Below, piece by piece: positions 34,205 through 43,216 of a stretch of 64,000 nucleotides of DNA. This stretch comes from Ornithinimicrobium sp. F0845. Its GTDB lineage: Bacteria > Actinomycetota > Actinomycetes > Actinomycetales > Dermatophilaceae. The position numbers and the translations under genes were made by a program. Under the pieces are notes generated by a model. It ran no database searches, had not been told where the DNA came from, and saw nothing but the letters and a program-made list of their open reading frames with translations. Location: contig NZ_JALKAL010000012.1 in NCBI RefSeq assembly GCF_023015765.1, positions 1 through 64,000 of the forward strand. Direction: 5' to 3'. Within the stretch, counting starts at the first letter, position 1. Each line of letters opens with the position of its first letter.

Positions 34205-35463
34205 GTATGCCGGACGCCCAGGACGGCGCGCCCGTCACCGACGGCGCCGGGTCACCCGCCGAGGCGGCCGGTCAGCGGCCGGTCCTGGTGATCAACGCCG
34301 GGTCCTCCTCGCTGAAGTACCAGCTGGTCGTGGCCGGATCCGGCACCTCGCTGGCCACCGGGCTCATCGAGCGCATCGGCCTCGACGAAGGTCGCGCGAC
34401 GCACACGGTCGATGGCCAGGGGCACGTCCTGGAGCAGGAGATCCCCGACCACACCGCGGCCTTCGAGGTGCTGACCGCACAGTTCCGAGACCACGGACCC
34501 GACCTCCAGGAAGCGGCGCCGGTCGCCATCGGCCACCGGGTGGTCCACGGCGGCGCCAAGTTCGCCTCCACCGTGCTGATCGACGACGAGGTGCTCAAGA
34601 CCCTGCGCCGCCTCGTGCCACTCGCGCCACTGCACAACCCGGGCAACATCGCCGGGATCGAGGTGGCCCTGGAGACCTTCCCGGACCTGCCGCAGGTCGC
34701 CGTCTTCGACACGGCCTTCCACCAGTCCATGCCGCCGGCGGCCTACACCTACGCGATCCCGCTGTCGTGGCGGCAGACCTTCAACATCCGCTCCTACGGC
34801 TTCCACGGCACCTCGCACTCCTATGTCTCCCGCCGGACGGCCGAGCTGCTCGGCACCCCGCTGGAGGAGACCAACGTCGTCGTGCTGCACCTGGGCAACG
34901 GGGCCAGCGCGTGCGCGGTCGAGGGCGGACGGAGCGTGGACACGTCCATGGGGCTGAGCCCGCTGGGCGGTCTGGTCATGGGCACCCGGCCGGGCGACCT
35001 CGACCCCGGGCTCCCCGCCCACATGTCGCGGGTCAGCGGCATGACCCTGCCCGAGTTCGACCACGCCCTCAACAAGGAGTCGGGCCTGAAGGCCCTGGCC
35101 GGCAGCAGCGACTTCCGGGAGGTCATGGATCTGCGGGACTCCGGCGACCCGGACGCCGAGCTCGCCTTCGACGTCGTCGTCCACCGGCTGGTGCGGCACC
35201 TGGGTGCCCTCGCCCTCGTGCTCGGCCGGCTCGACGCCGTCGCCTTCACCGCGGGCATCGGGGAGAACAGCCCCGAGCTGCGGGCCGCCGTGCTGGGGCG
35301 GGCCGGCCTGCTCGGGGTCGAGCTCGACGAGCAGGCCAACGCCGGCGCTCGCGGGGAGACCCGGATCAGCACGCCGGACAGCGCAGTGGCAGCGTTCGTG
35401 GTGCCCACGAACGAGGAGTGGGAGATCGCGCTGGAAGCCGCGCGGCTGCTGGCGAACCATTGA
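34201..35463 (+). CDS. ackA: Acetate kinase
   Basis: The 420-residue protein has a short Pro/Ala-rich lead. The ASKHA-fold landmarks follow: LVINAGSSSLKYQL, GHRVVHGG, DTAFHQSMP, GFHGTSHSYV, LHLGNGAS and FTAGIGENS. It transfers phosphate between acetyl phosphate and ADP. The start ATG overlaps the pta stop, so the two are translated together. The family's usual length is ~400 residues. Confidence 0.97.
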   Translation: MSMPDAQDGAPVTDGAGSPAEAAGQRPVLVINAGSSSLKYQLVVAGSGTSLATGLIERIGLDEGRATHTVDGQGHVLEQEIPDHTAAFEVLTAQFRDHGPDLQEAAPVAIGHRVVHGGAKFASTVLIDDEVLKTLRRLVPLAPLHNPGNIAGIEVALETFPDLPQVAVFDTAFHQSMPPAAYTYAIPLSWRQTFNIRSYGFHGTSHSYVSRRTAELLGTPLEETNVVVLHLGNGASACAVEGGRSVDTSMGLSPLGGLVMGTRPGDLDPGLPAHMSRVSGMTLPEFDHALNKESGLKALAGSSDFREVMDLRDSGDPDAELAFDVVVHRLVRHLGALALVLGRLDAVAFTAGIGENSPELRAAVLGRAGLLGVELDEQANAGARGETRISTPDSAVAAFVVPTNEEWEIALEAARLLANH

Positions 35464-35532
35464 CGCGGTTGCCGGGGCGTAGGACATTGGGGACCAGCAA
35501 CCACGTGCGGTGACCGACCGAGGGAGGTCGTG

Positions 35533-36321
35533 ATGACCAGCACCACCGGCGCACGCTGGCTGATCAGTTGCGTGTCCGTGATCGCTCTTCTCGGCGGGTG
35601 TGGTGCACCGGAGACCACCGGACCCGACCCGGATCCCACCACCGACTCGACGACGTCCTTCGAGCCCACCACCGAGACCTTCACGGAGCCGGAGACGGAG
35701 GACCCGGACGAGACTGAGGACCCCGACGGCGGCGGGGAGGATGAGGTGGCGGTCAACCTGCCCGGCCTCCCGATCGGCGGGTTCCACGAGGTCGACCCGA
35801 CCGACCCCACCCTGCGGTGCGTGGTGATCAACTGGAGCGGGCCGCCGGATCTCGTCCCCCCGGAGGTCAACCTGGAAGTCACGGACGTCACGGTCGAGCC
35901 GTCCAACGCCTACACCTGGTCGGCCGACGGCTGCGGTTCCTTCGGTCCGTGCCTGCACTCCCCCGGCGTCTTCGACGCTGGTGGGCAGTGCGGTGTCCGG
36001 GTGGACCAGGTGGCGGCCGCGCCCGACGGCCTCGGGGTTCTCTCCGTGGTCGGCGCCACGATCACGTGCGCGCCGGACGCGGCCGAGGTCTGCGCGGAGT
36101 TCACCACGGCGGTCGAGGCCTCCCCGCCCGACGACGTCGAGTGGGACGACGCGCTGGACAGGTGGGTGTCGACCAACGACGACGACACCACCACCGGTCC
36201 CACCAGTGACGCGGACCCCACGGATGAGACGGATCCCACCGACGACGCGGATCCGACCGAGGATGGGGATCCCACCGATGAGACCGATCCCACGAGTGAC
36301 ACCTCCGTGTCTACCGGTTAG
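35533..36321 (+). CDS. Acidic Thr-rich lipoprotein
   Basis: The 262-residue protein has GGGAGG five bases before ATG 35533. The signal peptide ends in lipobox LGGC. A Thr/Pro/Asp/Glu linker (about 27-70) leads to a small Cys-containing domain (TLRCVVINWSGPP; ADGCGSFGPCLHS). The tail has short DPTDETDPTDDADPT-type repeats. I recognise no family. It probably sits on the outer membrane face and is followed seven bases later by a membrane protein gene; the two may form an operon. Confidence 0.75.
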   Translation: MTSTTGARWLISCVSVIALLGGCGAPETTGPDPDPTTDSTTSFEPTTETFTEPETEDPDETEDPDGGGEDEVAVNLPGLPIGGFHEVDPTDPTLRCVVINWSGPPDLVPPEVNLEVTDVTVEPSNAYTWSADGCGSFGPCLHSPGVFDAGGQCGVRVDQVAAAPDGLGVLSVVGATITCAPDAAEVCAEFTTAVEASPPDDVEWDDALDRWVSTNDDDTTTGPTSDADPTDETDPTDDADPTEDGDPTDETDPTSDTSVSTG

Positions 36322-36327
36322 GCCGTC

Positions 36328-37221
36328 ATGGCCGACCAGGAGCCACAGACCGACCCCTCGGTGCTCGACCACCTCACCAGATGGTTGGGCGTGGGGACCA
36401 GCATCATCGCGCCGGTGACCCTCCTCACCGCCCTGCTGTTCTACTTCGGCTACGTCTCCTCGCGTGCACAGTTCCGCTACTTCGGGCTCGACGTGGACAC
36501 GGTCGGCCTGTCGACCAACGACTTCGTGATGCGCAGTCCGCAGGTGCTCCTCGTGCCGTTGCTGGTCGTCGCGCTCACCGCCATCGCGCTGCTGCTGGTC
36601 CACCTACGGCTGCGTCGCCACCCACCGTCGGCGAGCTGGGTCGGGCGGGCCATGGTGCTGGCGCTGGTGTGCCTCGGGGCCGGACTCGTCCTGATGCTCG
36701 GGTTCACCTGGTTCGGGCGGTGGGCGGTCTACGCCCTGGTGACGCCTCTTCTGATCGGTGTCGGGACCGCCGCCCTCGCCTACCTGTTCTGGATGCCTGG
36801 GGCACCCGCCTGGCTGCGACGCCCGGCGGACGATCGAGCCGGCTGGGTGCGGCCCGGGGTGACCGCCCTGGCCCTAGTCGTCGTGGCCACGACCATGTTC
36901 TGGGCGACGGCGACGCTCGCGGAGTGGACCGGGCGCGGCAACGCGATGGAGACCGCACGCCACCTGGACGAGCTGCCTGCCGTCATCCTCGACACGCCGA
37001 GTCGCCTCTACCTGACCGACGGCATCGTCCAGGAGACGGCGCTGCCCGTCGAAGGCACCGAGGGCTTCCGCTACCGCTACCGGGGCTTCCGGCTGCTGAT
37101 CCAGGGCGAGGACCAGATGTTCCTCGTGCCCGAGCAGTGGTCAGCGAGCAACTCCACCCTCGTGGTCCCGGCCGACGGCACCGTGCGGGTGCAGTTCCGG
37201 TTCGTGAACCGGGCCCCATGA
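36328..37221 (+). CDS. Membrane protein of unknown function
   Basis: The 297-residue protein has about five transmembrane helices (near 28-47, 72-92, 108-128, 133-152 and 178-200). A C-terminal outer domain of ~90 residues ends VRVQFRFVNRAP. The sequence between helix 1 and 2 (SRAQFRYFGLDVDTVGLSTND) resembles other actinobacterial proteins of unknown role. It follows the lipoprotein gene closely. No catalytic motif is visible. Confidence 0.75.
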   Translation: MADQEPQTDPSVLDHLTRWLGVGTSIIAPVTLLTALLFYFGYVSSRAQFRYFGLDVDTVGLSTNDFVMRSPQVLLVPLLVVALTAIALLLVHLRLRRHPPSASWVGRAMVLALVCLGAGLVLMLGFTWFGRWAVYALVTPLLIGVGTAALAYLFWMPGAPAWLRRPADDRAGWVRPGVTALALVVVATTMFWATATLAEWTGRGNAMETARHLDELPAVILDTPSRLYLTDGIVQETALPVEGTEGFRYRYRGFRLLIQGEDQMFLVPEQWSASNSTLVVPADGTVRVQFRFVNRAP

Positions 37222-37267
37222 CCGGGCCATCACCCGCGATGCGTACGAGCCACGACAAGAGTTGGAA

Positions 37268-37333
37268 GAGCCCGTGAGGTCCGTGCGTGGCACGGGGGCG
37301 CGGTGGACGATACCGCGCCATCCTCACGGGCTC
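37268..37333. terminator. Branched inverted repeat in a convergent gap (three-way-junction-like)
   Basis: An outer 12-bp perfect stem, GAGCCCGTGAGG (37268-37279) with CCTCACGGGCTC (37322-37333), encloses two further hairpins. These are CCGTGC/GCACGG with a three-base loop (37281-37295) and GCGCGGT/ACCGCGC with a seven-base loop (37298-37318). It lies between the converging ends of a plus gene (37221) and a minus gene (37519). A bidirectional terminator is the simplest reading; a small structured RNA is the alternative. Confidence 0.6.
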
Positions 37334-37518
37334 CGGTGACTGAGTTGTTCTCCGCGTCACCCGTCCGGGTTCTGGCCGCTGCCGAGGCAGGGAGGCCAGG
37401 CGAAGGCCGAGCTCAGCGCTCAGCCACCTCACGCGTCCGATAGATACTCACAGGTCGGACCACCTCCCTTCTCGTGTACCCCCGAATCTATGTCGCGAGC
37501 TCGCCGGGGACAAGAGGT

Positions 37519-38589
37519 TTATGCGACCGGGGTGCTCTCGACGGGCCGCGGCGGCAGGAAGACCGTGATGAGGACGTGGCGCAGCATGGCGATCAGCACG
37601 ATGAGCAGCACCCCGAAGGCGAGCCAGAGCTCGACCCGGCCGATCCACCCGACCAGCGGCAGTTCATCGGCCTGCCCCAGATAGATGCCGGCCACGGCGT
37701 ACATCCCCAGCGGGAAGACCATGCTCCACAGCGTCGCCTCGTAGCGCAGTGGCACCCGGTGCAGCCAGTGCCGCCACAGCCCGACGGCGAAGAGCACCGG
37801 GATCAGCCAGGTGGCGAAGGCCCAGAACATGACCGAGAGTCCGGCCACCAGGCCGCGGGTCGCGTCGACCATCGGTGCCGCGGCCATCTCCACGATCCGG
37901 GCACCGGCCAGCACGGTGATCGCGCAGGCGCCCATCGCCACCCAGTAGGGCGGGTTGAGGTCCTCCGGGCGCAGCTCATACAGCAGCATGCGCAGCGCCA
38001 CCAGCACGCCGGCCGCGACGTAGAGGAAGACCCCGACCGACCACGCCACGACGGCCAGCACGGACAACCCTTGCGTGGCTGTCGCGCTCACCGGCTCCAG
38101 GGTGGCGGCGGCGACCGCCACGGACTGGCTGGCCACGACCCAGATGAACCAGGTGCCGTTCGCGTTGGCCACGACGGGACGGGCGACCTTGCCCAGGACC
38201 GCGGTCCAGGGCACGACATAGCCCATCACCGCCCACGCCGTCGCGGTGAGGGCCAGGAAGACTGCGGTGATCGTGTGGAAACCCTCCATGAACAGCCGGA
38301 CCCCCAGCACGTTGGTGCCCGCCACGTAGGTGAAGTAGCCGAAGGCGCGCTTGGGATCGAGAAAGTCCTCGGCCATCGCGCGTCGGAACCGCAGGAAGCG
38401 CAGGACCGTCAGCCCGCCCAGGATCACGAAGGCGGCCACGCACACCCCCAGCAGCACCCGGGAGAGAGTGACGAAGCCCTCGAGTGCCAAGCCAACCGAC
38501 ACGATGCCGCTACCCATCACGAGAGCGAAGTAGCCGGGTGTGAGCCCCTCGACGGCGACGTCGAAGCGGTGCGTCAGGTCGGAGGCCAC
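37519..38589 (-). CDS. TDT-family (TehA/SLAC1-like) anion or dicarboxylate transporter
   Basis: The 356-residue protein has about ten transmembrane helices. The start GLTPGYFALVMGSGIVSVG is typical of the TDT family, which includes tellurite-resistance and malate transporters. Later conserved pieces include PNANGTWFIW-like residues (ANANGTWFIWVVASQS) and WTAVLGK. The start is GTG 38589. The substrate cannot be deduced. No tellurite genes lie nearby, so tellurite resistance should not be assumed. Confidence 0.87.
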   Translation of the reverse strand: MASDLTHRFDVAVEGLTPGYFALVMGSGIVSVGLALEGFVTLSRVLLGVCVAAFVILGGLTVLRFLRFRRAMAEDFLDPKRAFGYFTYVAGTNVLGVRLFMEGFHTITAVFLALTATAWAVMGYVVPWTAVLGKVARPVVANANGTWFIWVVASQSVAVAAATLEPVSATATQGLSVLAVVAWSVGVFLYVAAGVLVALRMLLYELRPEDLNPPYWVAMGACAITVLAGARIVEMAAAPMVDATRGLVAGLSVMFWAFATWLIPVLFAVGLWRHWLHRVPLRYEATLWSMVFPLGMYAVAGIYLGQADELPLVGWIGRVELWLAFGVLLIVLIAMLRHVLITVFLPPRPVESTPVA

Positions 38590-38659
38590 ACCCAGACCGT
38601 AGCCGCGACCGGGTCGGCTGACCAGCGCCTCGGGGATAGAAGGATTCTCGCGAGGCGGG

Positions 38660-41272
38660 TCAGCCCGGGGTGTGCGCGGTCTCCTTGTCGGCCTCCGTCA
38701 CCACCGGCGTGCCGTCGTCACCCGGTATGACGTCAACGTCACCGTCGGGGTAGGTGTCGACACCCAGGGAACGCTCCAGCTTGGCGCCCTCGACATCCAT
38801 CTCCGGCAGGATCCGGTCCAGCCAGCGCGGCAGGAACCAGGCCTTCTCGCCCAGCAGCGAGAGCACGGCCGGAGTCAGGGTCATCCGGACCAGGAAGGCG
38901 TCCACGAGCACCCCGATGGCCAGGCCCAGCCCGATCGGGCGCACCATGGCCAGGTGGGCGAAGACGAAGCCGCCGAAGACCGAGATCATGATGATCGCCG
39001 CGGCCGTCACCACGCGGGCGCTGTGGTTGAAGCCGCTGACCACGGCGCGGCGGGCGTCCTCACCGTGCACGTGCGCCTCGCGCATGGCCGTCACGAGGAA
39101 GACCTGGTAGTCCATGGCCAGGCCAAACAGGACGCCGATCAGGATGATCGGCAGGAAGCTGAGGATCGGTCCCGGCTCGTGCACCCCGAAGAAGGCGCTG
39201 CCCACGCCCCACTGGTAGACCGCGACCACGACACCGAACGCCGCCGCGATCGAGAGCAGGAAGCCGGCCGTCGCCAGCACCGGCACCAGGAGGGAGCGGA
39301 AGACCAGGAGCAGCAGGATGAGCGAGAGGCCGACGACCACGACGAGGTAGATCGGCAGCACGTCACCCAGCTGCTGGGAGATGTCGATGTTGGCCACGGT
39401 CTGGCCGGTGAAGCCCAGCTCGGCGCCGTGCTCCTGCCCGATCTGGGTGGCGGAGTTGTCCAGGTTGCCGACGAGGTCGACTGTGCCCTGGTCGGCGGGG
39501 CCGGCCTCGGGGACGATCTGGAAGGCGAGCGTCGAGCGGTCCTCGCTGATCCCGATGGGCACGACCGACTGGGCGCCCGGCACGTTCGTCAGGTCCTCTC
39601 CGATGCCGACCTGGACCTCCATCAGCGCCCGGTCGGTGCCGGCGATCGGCTCCTCCATCTCCGCTACGGCCACGATCGGGCCGTTGGCGCCGGCGCCGAA
39701 GTGCTCGCGGGTCAGGTCGTAGGCGATGTAGGCCGTCGAGTCCTCCGGCTCGGAGGACCCGTCGGGCAGGCCGAGCCTGATGTCGAGCGCCGGGAAGGCC
39801 AGCAGCCCCACGATGACCAGCACGCCGGCGACGGCCGCCCAGGGACGCCGCTGCACCCAGGCGGCCCACCCGCGGTCGCTCCGGTCAACCGAGGCGTGCT
39901 GCCCCACCTCGCGCCGGCGACCAAGGACCCGGTCGCCCATGAGGGAGAGGAGTGCCGGCGTCAGGGTGATCGCCAGGACCACTGCGACGAGGACGGTGCC
40001 GGCGGCCACCAGACCCATCACGCCCAGGAACGGGATGCCGGTCACCACCAGCGCCGCCAGCGCGATGAAGACGGTCAGGCCGGCGAACACGACCGCGTTG
40101 CCTGAGGTCCCGGTCGCCAGGGCGATCGAGTCCTTCAGGGCCATCCCCTGCTGCAGCTGGGTGCGGTGCCGGTTGATGAGGAATAGGGAGTAGTCGATGC
40201 CGACCGCCAGGCCGAGCATCAGGGCCAGGGCGGGTGTCGCACTGTTCATGTCGACGAACTGGGTCAGCGCCATCGCGCCGCCCACGCCGACCCCGACGCC
40301 GACCAGCGCCATCAGCAGCGGCAGACCGGCGGCGAGGAAACCTCCGAGCATGACCAGCAGGACGATCGCGGCGACCGCGATGCCGATGGCCTCCGTGGCG
40401 CCGACGACGCTGGAGATGTCCTGCACGATCGCCTGGGAGTAGAAGACCTCGACGCCGGTCCCCTCCAGCTGGGTGCCGAGGTCCTGCAGCTCGTGCCCGA
40501 TGGCGGGGTCGAGCGAGGCGCCGCTCATCTCGAACTGCAGCTGCGCGAGGGCCACGGTGCCGTCCTCGGACACGAAGCGCATCCCGTCGCTGAGGTGGGC
40601 CAGTCGCTCACCGAGCGACAGTTCCTCCTCTCCGGCGTTCAGCTCCGCAGCCCCCGCCTCCAGCTGCGCGGCACCCTCGTCCAGCTCGGCCTGCCCCGCC
40701 TCCAGCTGCTCACGGGCCTCGGCGAGCTGCGCCTCTGCCTCGGCCACCGTCTCCGGCGGCAGCGCGTCCCGGTTCTCCTCCAGGGCGGCCAGCCCGCCCT
40801 CATACTGCGCCCAGCCGTTGTCGATCTCCTGCTGGCCGGCGCGGATCTCCGCCCAGCCGCCGGCCAGGTCGGCGCGTCCCTGCTCGAGCTGCTCCCGGGC
40901 GTCGGTGAGCTGCTGCGCCGAGCCCTCGAGCTGCTCCTGGGTCTCGAACGGGTTGACGACGGCCTCGACGCCGTCGACCTGCTGCCACTGGGCGAGCAGG
41001 TCATCGACGGCCGCCCGCTCGTCGCCGGAGAACCCGTCCTCGGAGGTGAACACCACCGACCCGCTGGCACCGGCGGCCTCGGGCAGCGCGGCCTCCAGGT
41101 CGGCCAGGACCTGCTCGAAGCGCGAGCCGGGGATGCTGAACTCGTTGCTCAACGGCTTCATCAGCGTCGCCGCTGCGGTCCCCGCGGTGGCCATGATCAG
41201 GACCCAGGCGACGATGGTGCGCCACGGGTGGTCGGCGCACCAGCGCCCCAGTCGGTGCAGGAAGGAAGCCAC
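38660..41272 (-). CDS. MMPL/RND-family exporter with coiled-coil insert
   Basis: The 870-residue protein starts at GTG 41272, six bases after GAGAGG; a longer ATG at 41314 lacks a ribosome binding site. It has two MMPL halves with about 11-12 helices and the proton-relay helix GLAVGIDYSLFLINRHR. The first outer loop contains an Ala/Glu/Gln-rich heptad stretch (LEQGRADLAGG, LEAGQAELDEG), like YhgE/Pip-type or MmpL stalks. MMPL proteins export lipids or drugs. It follows a tetR gene by 88 bases in the same direction and is probably repressed by it. Confidence 0.92.
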   Translation of the reverse strand: MASFLHRLGRWCADHPWRTIVAWVLIMATAGTAAATLMKPLSNEFSIPGSRFEQVLADLEAALPEAAGASGSVVFTSEDGFSGDERAAVDDLLAQWQQVDGVEAVVNPFETQEQLEGSAQQLTDAREQLEQGRADLAGGWAEIRAGQQEIDNGWAQYEGGLAALEENRDALPPETVAEAEAQLAEAREQLEAGQAELDEGAAQLEAGAAELNAGEEELSLGERLAHLSDGMRFVSEDGTVALAQLQFEMSGASLDPAIGHELQDLGTQLEGTGVEVFYSQAIVQDISSVVGATEAIGIAVAAIVLLVMLGGFLAAGLPLLMALVGVGVGVGGAMALTQFVDMNSATPALALMLGLAVGIDYSLFLINRHRTQLQQGMALKDSIALATGTSGNAVVFAGLTVFIALAALVVTGIPFLGVMGLVAAGTVLVAVVLAITLTPALLSLMGDRVLGRRREVGQHASVDRSDRGWAAWVQRRPWAAVAGVLVIVGLLAFPALDIRLGLPDGSSEPEDSTAYIAYDLTREHFGAGANGPIVAVAEMEEPIAGTDRALMEVQVGIGEDLTNVPGAQSVVPIGISEDRSTLAFQIVPEAGPADQGTVDLVGNLDNSATQIGQEHGAELGFTGQTVANIDISQQLGDVLPIYLVVVVGLSLILLLLVFRSLLVPVLATAGFLLSIAAAFGVVVAVYQWGVGSAFFGVHEPGPILSFLPIILIGVLFGLAMDYQVFLVTAMREAHVHGEDARRAVVSGFNHSARVVTAAAIIMISVFGGFVFAHLAMVRPIGLGLAIGVLVDAFLVRMTLTPAVLSLLGEKAWFLPRWLDRILPEMDVEGAKLERSLGVDTYPDGDVDVIPGDDGTPVVTEADKETAHTPG

Positions 41273-41360
41273 GCTCGTCCTCTCGGTGACCGGACCGCGT
41301 CCGGTGTCTCTCATGCTGTCGTATGTCGTCGGGCCGGGTCGTCCGTGACCGCGGCGGGGG

Positions 41361-42005
41361 TCAGTCGGTCTGGGTCCATCCCGTCGCGGCGAACTGCAGG
41401 CCGCGGTGGAGCAGCCGGTTGAACTCGGCGGCAGACCGCTCGTCGACCACGTCACCGGCCGTCTGGATCCAGTGGCGTTCGGCCGCCTCGAAGATGGCCA
41501 TCACGGTGCCGGCCAGGCCGGAGGCCGCCAACGGGTCGCCCTCCGGGACACGGTCCCGCAGCAGGCCCTCGAGCCAGTCCCGGTGATAGCTCCAGATGTT
41601 CAGCGCGAGACCGTGCCGCTCCTGGCCGGTGCACCTGACGGCCGCGATCCAGGCCAGCAACTCGTGCGGGACCGGGGACACCTCGATGGTCCGCTGCATC
41701 GCCACGAGGGGCGGCTCATCGAGCGGACGTGCGGCGAAGGCCTCGGTCAGGGTGGTGATCGGTGACGACATGCCCTCGGCGAGGGCTGCCTCCAGGCTCG
41801 CGAAGTAGTTGAAGAAGGTGCGCCGGGAGACCCCGGCCGCCTCGGCGACCGACTCGACCGTCAACCCCTCCAGCCGGTCCTCCCCCAGCTGGTCCCGCAG
41901 CGCCTCGAGCATCCGCTCGCGGGTGCGCGCCTTGTTGAGCTCGCGGCGACCCGGTGGGTGCGCCGCGACCTCGGCACCCGGGCGGTCGGTCTCACTGGTC
42001 GTCAC
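41361..42005 (-). CDS. TetR-family repressor
   Basis: The 214-residue protein has N-terminal HTH TVESVAEAAGVSRRTFFNYF and a helical ligand domain. GTG 42005 is six bases after TACCGT, which with TTGCAC 18 bases further up makes a promoter giving a leaderless message. The two palindromes at 42026-42058 cover the promoter, so it should repress itself and the downstream MMPL exporter. The ligand is unknown. Confidence 0.92.
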   Translation of the reverse strand: MTTSETDRPGAEVAAHPPGRRELNKARTRERMLEALRDQLGEDRLEGLTVESVAEAAGVSRRTFFNYFASLEAALAEGMSSPITTLTEAFAARPLDEPPLVAMQRTIEVSPVPHELLAWIAAVRCTGQERHGLALNIWSYHRDWLEGLLRDRVPEGDPLAASGLAGTVMAIFEAAERHWIQTAGDVVDERSAAEFNRLLHRGLQFAATGWTQTD

Positions 42006-42025
42006 CAGATGACGGTACGACGCTG

Positions 42026-42058
42026 TTTGCACTCAGTGCAAATCTGCACCGGGTGCAG
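42026..42058. promoter_or_regulatory. Two adjacent TetR operators
   Basis: TTTGCACTCAGTGCAAA (42026-42042) and CTGCACCGGGTGCAG (42044-42058) are near-perfect palindromes. Their shared half-site is TGCAC and their centres are 17 bp apart. They overlap the -35 region of the tetR promoter. Two dimers on one face of the DNA are suggested. The position fits autoregulation by the TetR protein. Confidence 0.8.
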
Positions 42059-42073
42059 TCTTGGTGTTCTCGA

Positions 42074-43216
42074 TCACACCGACGGGCGGGAGGCACTCGC
42101 CCAGTCCAGCGCCAGCGACCGGTGCCGGGGCCGGAAGGAGTAGAGACAGGCCAGGCGCAGGCGGGTCGCCTCGGCGTAGGTCTCGAAGCGGGCGCTGTCC
42201 ACCCCCAGTCCCTCGGCGACCTCCAGGATCGCCTGCTGGGCGACCTCGCTGTGCCCCCGCGACCACACGCCCTGGTCCGTCCGGAGCACCGCGTGCACCC
42301 AGAGGTTGGCGAGGTCGAGCGCCGGCTCGGCCAGCGACACGGTGTCGAAGTCAAGCAGGCCGAGCGAGGCGTCGTGGGCGAGGATCTGCTTGTCGTGCAG
42401 GTCGCGGTGGCTCACGACCAGCTCCTGGGCGCGCCCCGTCACGAGCTCGGTGGTGACCGCCTCGGCTCGCGCCGTCACGTGGTGGCTCACCGCTGCCGGC
42501 AACGCCTCGAGCCGGTCGACCCGGTCGAGCCAGCGCCGCAGGTTCACCACCTCGTCGTGGGCCGAGTGCGTGGCCAGCCCGCTGTCGGCCGCCGGGCGCG
42601 CCAGGGCCGCCCAGCGCACCGCCCAGCGTTGCCACCACCGGGACCACTCCCCGCGGGTGGCGACCCCGCCGAGCTCGTGCAGGCTCCGGCCCGGCAGGAT
42701 GCTGAAGCTCACCGCTCCCGGCCCCGCCTCGAGCACGGCCGGGGCCTCGAACCCTGCCTGTTCGGCCACCGTCTGGCCGTGCCGGGCCGCCGCCGCGATC
42801 TCCGGGCCGGTCCCCGGCCGCACCACCTTGACGTAACGGTCCGGGCGTCGCACCACGGCCCGCTTGCCATAGCGGTGCACCACGACGGTGCCGCTGCGCG
42901 ACGCGCCGGACAGGTCGGGGAGCTTCGGGTCGGCGCCGTGCGGCGCAACGCGCACCGAGGACACCTGCCAGCCGAGGCCGCTCGCGGGCCGCATCCGTAG
43001 CTGGGCCGCCCGGATCCTGCCCCAGCGGTCCCGGCCCTCTGCCAGGACGACCTCAGCATCGCCGCGGCGCGCCCGTGGCCAGGCCCGGTCGACGGTGATG
43101 ACGTCATCCCCCACCTCCAGCACCGCGGGCACGGGGCCAGGGGTGAGCGTGGGCTCCAGCTCGTTGTTCACGGACATGAGGTCTCCTCCGGTGGGAACGC
43201 TCTGGCTGTCGGTCAT
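42074..43216 (-). CDS. Aminoglycoside-phosphotransferase-fold kinase-like protein
   Basis: The 380-residue protein starts at ATG 43216. The C-terminal two thirds have the APH fold: VSHRDLHDKQILAHD (catalytic Asp and Asn/Gln) and LGLLDFDTVSL (DFD). The N-terminal ~110 residues are an extra domain with VVVHRYGKRAVVRR. It is the last gene of a six-gene minus-strand operon and probably phosphorylates a sugar or glycolipid made by the glycosyltransferases. Antibiotic resistance is not implied. Confidence 0.82.
   Translation of the reverse strand: MTDSQSVPTGGDLMSVNNELEPTLTPGPVPAVLEVGDDVITVDRAWPRARRGDAEVVLAEGRDRWGRIRAAQLRMRPASGLGWQVSSVRVAPHGADPKLPDLSGASRSGTVVVHRYGKRAVVRRPDRYVKVVRPGTGPEIAAAARHGQTVAEQAGFEAPAVLEAGPGAVSFSILPGRSLHELGGVATRGEWSRWWQRWAVRWAALARPAADSGLATHSAHDEVVNLRRWLDRVDRLEALPAAVSHHVTARAEAVTTELVTGRAQELVVSHRDLHDKQILAHDASLGLLDFDTVSLAEPALDLANLWVHAVLRTDQGVWSRGHSEVAQQAILEVAEGLGVDSARFETYAEATRLRLACLYSFRPRHRSLALDWASASRPSV

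Noticed and set aside
34252-36603. 783-codon minus-strand frame opposite ackA and the lipoprotein gene
   Set aside because: Composition is Gly/Arg/Gln/His-rich and it is antisense to clear kinase motifs; there is no start signal.
37268-37333. Hammerhead or purine-type riboswitch
   Set aside because: The three-way shape is suggestive, but the conserved core bases of those families are absent and no gene starts just downstream on either strand.
37519-38589. Tellurite resistance locus
   Set aside because: The TDT family includes TehA but also malate and other anion carriers; no tehB or ter genes are near.
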